Below, in pieces: positions 5,193 through 9,048 of a DNA stretch of 9,048 nt. The translations under genes were made by a program, and so were the position numbers. Under the pieces are notes generated by a model. It did no database searches. It was not told the DNA's origin and was given only the letters and a program-made list of their open reading frames with translations. The stretch lies in contig DEGE01000010.1 of the NCBI GenBank assembly GCA_002351365.1, positions 46,154 through 55,201 on the forward strand, read 5' to 3'. Each line of letters opens with the position of its first letter. Within the stretch, counting starts at the first letter, position 1. The DNA is from Candidatus Saccharibacteria bacterium UBA2834 (GTDB lineage: Bacteria; Patescibacteriota; Saccharimonadia; Saccharimonadales; Saccharimonadaceae).

Positions 5193-5320
5193 AGGTCGAT
5201 TCCTTTCAAAAACTTCTTAAATTTATTATATAACTCTTGGTTAACTATGCCTTCTTCTTTGGAGGCGATAATCTCGGCTTTCTAGCGCTCTAGATTAACG
5301 AGCTCTTTTTGGATTAGCAT
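5189..5320 (-). pseudogene. 44-codon reading frame interrupted by an in-frame TAG
   Basis: From an ATG at 5320-5318 the frame reads MLIQKELVNLER, meets TAG at 5284-5282, then continues for 30 codons (KAEIIASKEEGIVNQ and onward, ending KFLKGIDL) to a TGA at 5191-5189. That TGA overlaps the next gene's ATG as ATGA. The joined peptide would be amphipathic and helical. The first codons overlap the 3' end of the surface-protein gene, and there is no clear ribosome binding site. It may be a decayed small gene, the tail of a lost one, or chance. After the TAG there is no standard start until TTG near the end. Confidence 0.35.
5225..5230 (-). promoter_or_regulatory. Possible -10 box for the 4908-5192 gene
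   Basis: TATAAT on the minus strand predicts a start near 5218 and a leader of about 25 bases carrying AAGGA. The -35 region (AAGGCA at 17 bases) is weak, so this is tentative. Confidence 0.35.
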
Positions 5321-6230
5321 GAGCGATAAGGCCAAAGAGAGCGATGCAAGACACAAACAGGACAGCATACATCTTACTGGAATCGAGCGTAGAAGGATTG
5401 GATGGCTCTTCTGGTTCTACCGATTCATCCTCTTCCTCGTATTCCACATTCAGATATATGTCCGAATCGGGCATGTCAAAAGCATATTTACCCTCATCTT
5501 CGTCAATAACTATCAATTCTACTTCTATCGGCTCGCCAGACTCATCGGTGAATGTAATTTTTTTGACTTTGCGGTCCTTATCAATGGTAAAAGTCACCCT
5601 ATCACCATAAACGGCCGAATCGATATCATTATCTATCTGCAAAGAATCATCAAGACTATCAACCTGGTGCGGAACTGGAGGGACAACTTTGAGATGATAT
5701 GGATCAAGTTTGGTACCAGAGCCACCTAGAATGTAGGCGGAATCGCTCGCAATCGCTATTACTGGGCGAATATTAGCAGAGTAATTTGTGCCGCTCGAAC
5801 GATTCATGTAATGTTTCGAATTATTGTAGAACATTTTATTGGCCGATTGCTGCGTAAGGGTCTGGAATTTACCCGTATCGGCATAATACCCCTCGCCATC
5901 GCTCGGAGCTGCGCCGTAACCCGCTCCAGAAAACAATAACTCGTCGGCAGACATCATTGCTATCGGATAAGTCAATTTACCATTCTCTACAGTTAATTGG
6001 TGTTCTTCGGCGCAAATAAATGTCGGCTTGCCGTCTTCTGTTATTCGTTTATGAGCAACGACATGATTAGTATCGTTACAATAAATTACATCCGCAAGAT
6101 CGTCGGCATAGTCTTTCAAATTATCAGCAAACCAAGCTTCGAGTTTAGCTTTCGCATTTGATTCTACGTAGCTACCATTATTAGCCGCACCATAAGAAAT
6201 ATTTAGGAGAGCAGCCGAATCGTTATCCAT
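5295..6230 (-). pseudogene. C-terminal part of a wall-anchored surface protein, cut off by an in-frame TAA
   Basis: The frame is the same as that of 6243-6581: after the TAA at 6245-6243 come four codons (ACEN), then the ATG at 6230. The sequence continues the upstream domain without a gap, through LADVIYCND, LTYPIAMMSADELLFSG and NIRPVIAIASDS to GTKLDPYHLKV. This matches a pattern I associate with large surface proteins of Firmicutes and some CPR bacteria. A repeat ending KYAFDMPDSDIYLNVEYEE resembles the bacterial InlB-B-like repeat. After an acidic linker comes NPSTLD, a hydrophobic segment (MYAVLFVSCIALFGLIAHA) and a basic tail NPKRAR, the layout of a sortase-type sorting signal. This half has no signal peptide or ribosome binding site, so it would not be exported alone. 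Confidence 0.7.
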
Positions 6231-6242
6231 GTTCTCACAGGC

Positions 6243-6581
6243 TTAGCTTTCGGATGGAAAACCATTGTATATGAACTTAACGGCGCCATCCGTCGTCGTT
6301 CCCATGATTTGCCAACATCGATTTGCGTAGATTATGTTGTTATCTACTTGACCACGGTAATAATAAGTTTTGGATTCCGAATTATAGTATATGCCGTTGC
6401 CGTTTGTGGCGCTTGCAGGCTTCAAAAAGTCAAAAGAACTATCGTCGCTAATATAATTATTTTCTAGAAAACCTGATATTAAATAAGGGGTAATAGCATT
6501 AGCATTTTGTACGCCAATCGACGCCACAACTAGCGCCGCGACGACGCCAAAATACATCATTTTAGTCGATAATCTTAGCAT
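6243..6581 (-). CDS. N-terminal part of the interrupted surface protein
   Basis: These 112 codons encode a signal peptide (hydrophobic YFGVVAALVVASIG, likely cut after NANA at 29). The mature start of a surface domain follows, including YYRGQVDNNIIYANRCWQIM and GTTTDGAVKFIYNG, the opening of the domain continued in 5295-6230. It ends at TAA (6245-6243) in the middle of that domain. If translated, it would give a short secreted fragment with a truncated fold and no wall anchor. The ATG lies 8 bases after the stop of the 6590-7408 gene, whose end supplies a GGAAG; the spacing is poor for an RBS, so translational coupling is likely. The intact ancestor would have had about 428 residues. Confidence 0.7.
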   Translation of the reverse strand: MLRLSTKMMYFGVVAALVVASIGVQNANAITPYLISGFLENNYISDDSSFDFLKPASATNGNGIYYNSESKTYYYRGQVDNNIIYANRCWQIMGTTTDGAVKFIYNGFPSES

Positions 6582-6589
6582 ATTTACGT

Positions 6590-7408
6590 TTATTCTTCTT
6601 CCTTTGATTTATATAATTTCCCAGGAGTAGAATCACTACTACCATACATAAATCCATACTCTTTCCAACGAGTCCTCTTGAGTAGTGGAGCTTTGTCCGC
6701 TGCCCTACGCGCCGCATTATCAGCCATAAAAGCCCCATACTCATCGTTTTTCCCGACATAATAATTATTGCGTTCATTGAGATAGACATCGTTTCTTGCT
6801 TGCCTAATTTCGCCTTCAACCAGTCTACCAAGTTTCCCAGAGATTTCTTCTAGAGATAACGAGTCAACTTCATCAAGGCGTTTTTGTGCGCTTTCTAGCT
6901 CTCTTGTACTTTCTTCAACATAACTTCCATAAACCTCAATCGCGTGTTTCTGAGATTTTTTCCCTGAAAAATCCCAAGGCTTTGGTTTTACTGCTTGCCA
7001 ATCGGCCAGAATTTTTCTCTCTCGATCTAACGCCTTGTTATATTTCGCCACATCATCTTCTAGTGCCTTAACATAAATCGCTTTTTCTTCTTCAAGCGTA
7101 AAGAACCCCTCAAATTTTTTTCCATCAACAGCTCTTTCAGCATCAAAAGCTTCTTCTTCCGCCCCTGCCGCTTCCGGATCATCAATCGGGACAACCTCAG
7201 ACGTTTCGGATTCTATATCAGATTCTGCATCCTCAGCGCTGTTCGCGGAAAGTTCTTCTTTCCTCATTCGCACTCTTTCTGCCGCCGCAGCTGCATCAAA
7301 ACTGCCACTCATCTCTGAAAGAGATTGAATTCCAGAATCGAGCTGTTCTCCGCCCGATTCTTCATTCTCCCTACCGCTGTTCTTCGATTCCATTGCCTTC
7401 ATGTTCAT
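6590..7408 (-). CDS. Hypothetical acidic, helical cytoplasmic protein
   Basis: The product has 272 residues (270 if the second ATG is used) and no signal peptide or membrane segment. Residues 1-95 are low-complexity and very acidic (Glu, Asp, Ser, Ala), probably disordered. Residues about 105-205 are charged and helix-favouring with possible coiled coil (LEEEKAIYVKALEDDVAKYN, ESTRELESAQKRLDEVD). The C-terminus is Arg/Lys-rich before a KSKEEE end. No family is recognised. The reading frame ends 8 bases before the signal-peptide gene, so the two are probably co-transcribed. An extended -10 box (TGCTAAAAT, 7421-7413) lies so close that the ATG at 7402 (residue 3) fits the predicted start better than the ATG at 7408. 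Confidence 0.75.
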   Translation of the reverse strand: MNMKAMESKNSGRENEESGGEQLDSGIQSLSEMSGSFDAAAAAERVRMRKEELSANSAEDAESDIESETSEVVPIDDPEAAGAEEEAFDAERAVDGKKFEGFFTLEEEKAIYVKALEDDVAKYNKALDRERKILADWQAVKPKPWDFSGKKSQKHAIEVYGSYVEESTRELESAQKRLDEVDSLSLEEISGKLGRLVEGEIRQARNDVYLNERNNYYVGKNDEYGAFMADNAARRAADKAPLLKRTRWKEYGFMYGSSDSTPGKLYKSKEEE

Positions 7409-7412
7409 TTTA

Positions 7413-7421
7413 ATTTTAGCA
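7413..7421 (-). promoter_or_regulatory. Extended -10 promoter for the 6590-7408 gene
   Basis: TGCTAAAAT on the minus strand has the TGn extension and a TAAAAT -10 box, with a predicted start near 7406. That would give a leaderless or 4-base-leader message starting at the ATG at 7402. No good -35 box is seen. Confidence 0.4.
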
Positions 7422-7435
7422 TATATTTCCTACAA

Positions 7436-7501
7436 CTAGACCGCGCCAACCCGTAGCGCCGCGCAATAACGCAGCACGAAATTCTGAACGGTTTTACTCA
7501 T
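7436..7501 (-). CDS. 21-codon small ORF with a strong ribosome binding site
   Basis: The ATG at 7501-7499 is preceded by AGAGGAGAG, with AGGAG five bases away, the best Shine-Dalgarno in the window. It encodes MSKTVQNFVLRY then CAALRVGAV before TAG. The peptide is basic, with a hydrophobic C-terminal half. An extended -10 box (TGTTATGAT, 7546-7538) lies about 30 bases upstream. The stop is 27 bases before the 6590-7408 gene, so it could be a leader peptide or a free small protein. No family is recognised, and chance cannot be excluded at this length. Confidence 0.45.
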   Translation of the reverse strand: MSKTVQNFVLRYCAALRVGAV

Positions 7502-7537
7502 AATCTCTCCTCTACCGATGACTACACGCAAGCGGAT

Positions 7538-7546
7538 ATCATAACA
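7538..7546 (-). promoter_or_regulatory. Extended -10 promoter for the 21-codon ORF
   Basis: TGTTATGAT on the minus strand combines a TGn extension with a TATGAT -10 box. The predicted start is near 7531, giving a leader of about 30 bases with AGAGGAGAG. No convincing -35 box is present. Confidence 0.4.
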
Positions 7547-7588
7547 CCACTTTTAAAAACTTCCATTAATCGAATGCCGCAGGGTGGG

Positions 7589-8701
7589 CTATTTCGCGAC
7601 AATTTCGCCATCATCAAGGATTCTAGCATTCGAGCCATCCCATGACAGTATTTCGTTGATTTTTTGAGTGCGCGCGTCGCCTGAGAGCAGGCTCGTATAG
7701 ACATCCTTCTGCTCGCCCGGCAAGAAATAAAATTTTACCCCACCATCGGCCAAAAACTTGATTTGCAAAATTCCCGTGTCTTCGGTCTGATCATTAAAAA
7801 TGAAATCCCCCAGATTATAGATAATCGTTTCCCCGCCATTATAGTCAATTCCCTGCAGGGTATGAGCATGGCCGCCAACGATGATATCTGCGCCAGCGTT
7901 AATGTAGTCTTGAGCAGTGGTGATTTGGACTGCCTCTAGCCGGTGCGAGCTTTCGGTGCCCCAATGAATAATCGCTACAACATAGTCGCTGTTTGCTTTT
8001 GCCGTTTTAATCGTATCAATAAACTCGGCCGTGTCGTAACAAAGCAATACGCCACCGGCCGTGTCGGTCGCGCCAGGAGTATCAATGCCCCACTTCTCAG
8101 CACGCGTAGCGTTCACGAAGGCTACACGATAACCACTTGGCAGAGTTAAATAGTACGGCTCTTTAGCTTCGTCCAAGTTGCGGCCAGCGCCGACATAAGG
8201 CATATTAATAGCCTCAAAACTTTCCAACATGTCATTAAATGCGAGCGGTCCAAAATCATAGACGTGATTATTCGCTAGCGTTACCAAATCGACGCCCATT
8301 TCGTCGTAGATTGATAGACGCTCGGGCTTGGCGCGGAAAGTGTAATATTTGCCGGGCGTCTTAGCGCCACGATTGCTGACGGTAAATTCATTATTCGCGA
8401 CCATAAAATCGCTTTCGCGCATAGCTTTTAGAACTTCGTCCGACAAAATTCCATTTACGCCTTTACCGCGACTATCGTATTGCGGCATCACGCTCCAGTT
8501 ATCCGCCAAAGATATATCGCCAACTATGCTAATCGTATAATCTTGGTCCGGTTTAATGGCGCCGTCTTGAGACGAACTAACTTTGACTGTTGAAGATGAT
8601 GGCCTAAGTAGGCTCAATCCAGCAAACACAATGAGCGCCACAATTATCACCGCTGAAATGAAACCAAAGATTCGAATTGCCACTAGGCGCCACCTTTTCA
8701 T
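7589..8701 (-). CDS. CapA-family (PGA_cap) membrane-anchored protein
   Basis: The 370-residue product has a short basic N-terminus (MKRWRLVAIR), one membrane segment at about 11-33 acting as an uncleaved anchor or signal, then an outward-facing domain of the CapA / calcineurin-like phosphoesterase fold. Putative metal-ligand motifs appear in the expected order: GD (61-62), NNE (103-105), ANNH (143-146), HWG (246-248), GGHAH (276-280) and GDF (298-300). CapA proteins act in poly-gamma-glutamate capsule or anchoring systems. No capB, capC or capD neighbour is visible, so the substrate is unknown and a general envelope hydrolase role is possible. The ATG at 8701 is chosen over the open frame to 8755 because TATAAT ends six bases before it, predicting transcription from the A of the ATG. 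No terminator is visible. Confidence 0.9.
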   Translation of the reverse strand: MKRWRLVAIRIFGFISAVIIVALIVFAGLSLLRPSSSTVKVSSSQDGAIKPDQDYTISIVGDISLADNWSVMPQYDSRGKGVNGILSDEVLKAMRESDFMVANNEFTVSNRGAKTPGKYYTFRAKPERLSIYDEMGVDLVTLANNHVYDFGPLAFNDMLESFEAINMPYVGAGRNLDEAKEPYYLTLPSGYRVAFVNATRAEKWGIDTPGATDTAGGVLLCYDTAEFIDTIKTAKANSDYVVAIIHWGTESSHRLEAVQITTAQDYINAGADIIVGGHAHTLQGIDYNGGETIIYNLGDFIFNDQTEDTGILQIKFLADGGVKFYFLPGEQKDVYTSLLSGDARTQKINEILSWDGSNARILDDGEIVAK

Positions 8702-8707
8702 GATTAA

Positions 8708-8736
8708 ATTATAGCTCAATGAGCGCCCACTGACAG
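8708..8736 (-). promoter_or_regulatory. Promoter of the CapA-family gene, leaderless
   Basis: On the minus strand CTGTCA (8736-8731, four of six consensus bases) and TATAAT (8713-8708) are 17 bases apart. The predicted start is position 8701, the A of the ATG itself, so the message should have no 5' leader. Confidence 0.7.
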
Positions 8737-8796
8737 CGTGGCGCAATTGCATCATATGATATAGTTAATATAAAGAAGCGTAATCATTTTAAAAAT

Positions 8797-9048
8797 ATGG
8801 CAACTAACAATAAAAAATCTACCAAAAACAAAAAAGTTACTAGTGCTAAAAAGACTAAGCGCATAGTCAAAAAGAATCAGCTTGATTCCAAGGACATATT
8901 AATTCAGGCCGGATTGGCGCTCTATTTTACGCTGTATTTCATCGCTCACCATTTTCTCGGCGTCTATAACACGCGGTGGATCTTCTACCTAGGGATTCTA
9001 GCGCTGGTTATTTATACCATCAAACATCAGGCCAAGAAAAAAGAAAAA
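8797..9048 (+). CDS. Lys-rich membrane protein, 3' end beyond the window
   Basis: Eighty-four codons are open to the window end with no stop. Residues 1-30 are extremely basic (MATNNKKSTKNKKVTSAKKT) and should stay in the cytoplasm, perhaps near nucleic acid or phospholipid. Two hydrophobic segments follow, at about 34-52 (ILIQAGLALYFTLYFIAHHF) and 62-74 (WIFYLGILALVIY), then another basic stretch (KHQAKKKEK). This suggests a small integral membrane protein. No family is recognised. There is no Shine-Dalgarno near the ATG; AAAGAAG at 8772-8778 is too far. TATAGT (8760-8765) and TATAAA (8769-8774) are candidate -10 boxes. It is divergent from the CapA-family gene. Confidence 0.7.
   Translation, partial: MATNNKKSTKNKKVTSAKKTKRIVKKNQLDSKDILIQAGLALYFTLYFIAHHFLGVYNTRWIFYLGILALVIYTIKHQAKKKEK

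Noticed and set aside
5282..6245. Alternative genetic code explaining the in-frame TAA and TAG
   Set aside because: TAA and TAG are the normal stops of the intact genes here and RF1 is present. No internal TGA needs to be read as sense, so SR1/Gracilibacteria-type UGA recoding is not supported either.
8702..8755. 18-residue N-terminal extension of the CapA-family protein
   Set aside because: A -35/TATAAT promoter lies inside this stretch and predicts transcription from the ATG at 8701.

Overview
The window looks like chromosome from a small-genome bacterium of the Candidate Phyla Radiation (Patescibacteria), most plausibly Saccharibacteria (TM7). This is an inference. It rests on the prfA-prmC pair, several start codons 2-8 bases behind a -10 box (probable leaderless mRNAs), tight or overlapping genes, many small unrecognised proteins, and secreted proteins with low-complexity or Firmicutes-like surface domains. 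The genetic code appears standard: the intact genes end in TAA or TAG, and an RF1 gene is present.

Layout, left to right. 1-305: the first codons of a leftward gene, its 5' leader, a consensus sigma70-type promoter and a block of ATTAGCAT/ATGCTAAT inverted repeats. 306-1577 (-): a secreted protein with a Pro/Glu/Thr repeat stalk. 1578-1786: a long leader sharing 17 bases with the first leader, and back-to-back promoters with overlapping -35 boxes. 1787-2293 (+): an unrecognised charged protein, probably leaderless. 2235-3065 (-) prmC and 3043-4071 (-) prfA: peptide release factor 1 and its glutamine methyltransferase, overlapping as an operon. PrmC methylates the GGQ glutamine of release factors, so enzyme and substrate are co-expressed.

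4113-6581 is an unusual stretch. A small gene at 4154-4503 is out of frame at an A7 run. Next come tRNA-Val(CAC), two terminators and a small hypothetical gene (4908-5192). A short reading frame cut by TAG (5189-5320) follows, then a surface-protein gene (5295-6581) cut by an in-frame TAA after codon 112. Three lesions in neighbouring genes suggest local gene decay, recoding or assembly error.

6590-7408 (-) encodes an acidic, probably helical cytoplasmic protein ending 8 bases before the split surface gene. Upstream is a 21-codon ORF with a strong ribosome binding site. 7589-8701 (-) is a membrane-anchored CapA-family (PGA_cap) metallophosphoesterase-like protein with a probable leaderless start. 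8797-9048 (+) is the start of a Lys-rich membrane protein running off the window.

Two expression styles coexist. The secreted-protein genes near 1 and 306-1577 have near-perfect TTGACA-N17-TATAAT promoters, long leaders and a shared leader element. Housekeeping and cytoplasmic genes tend to have a -10 box next to the start codon. No mobile element, CRISPR array or recognised defence system was found.
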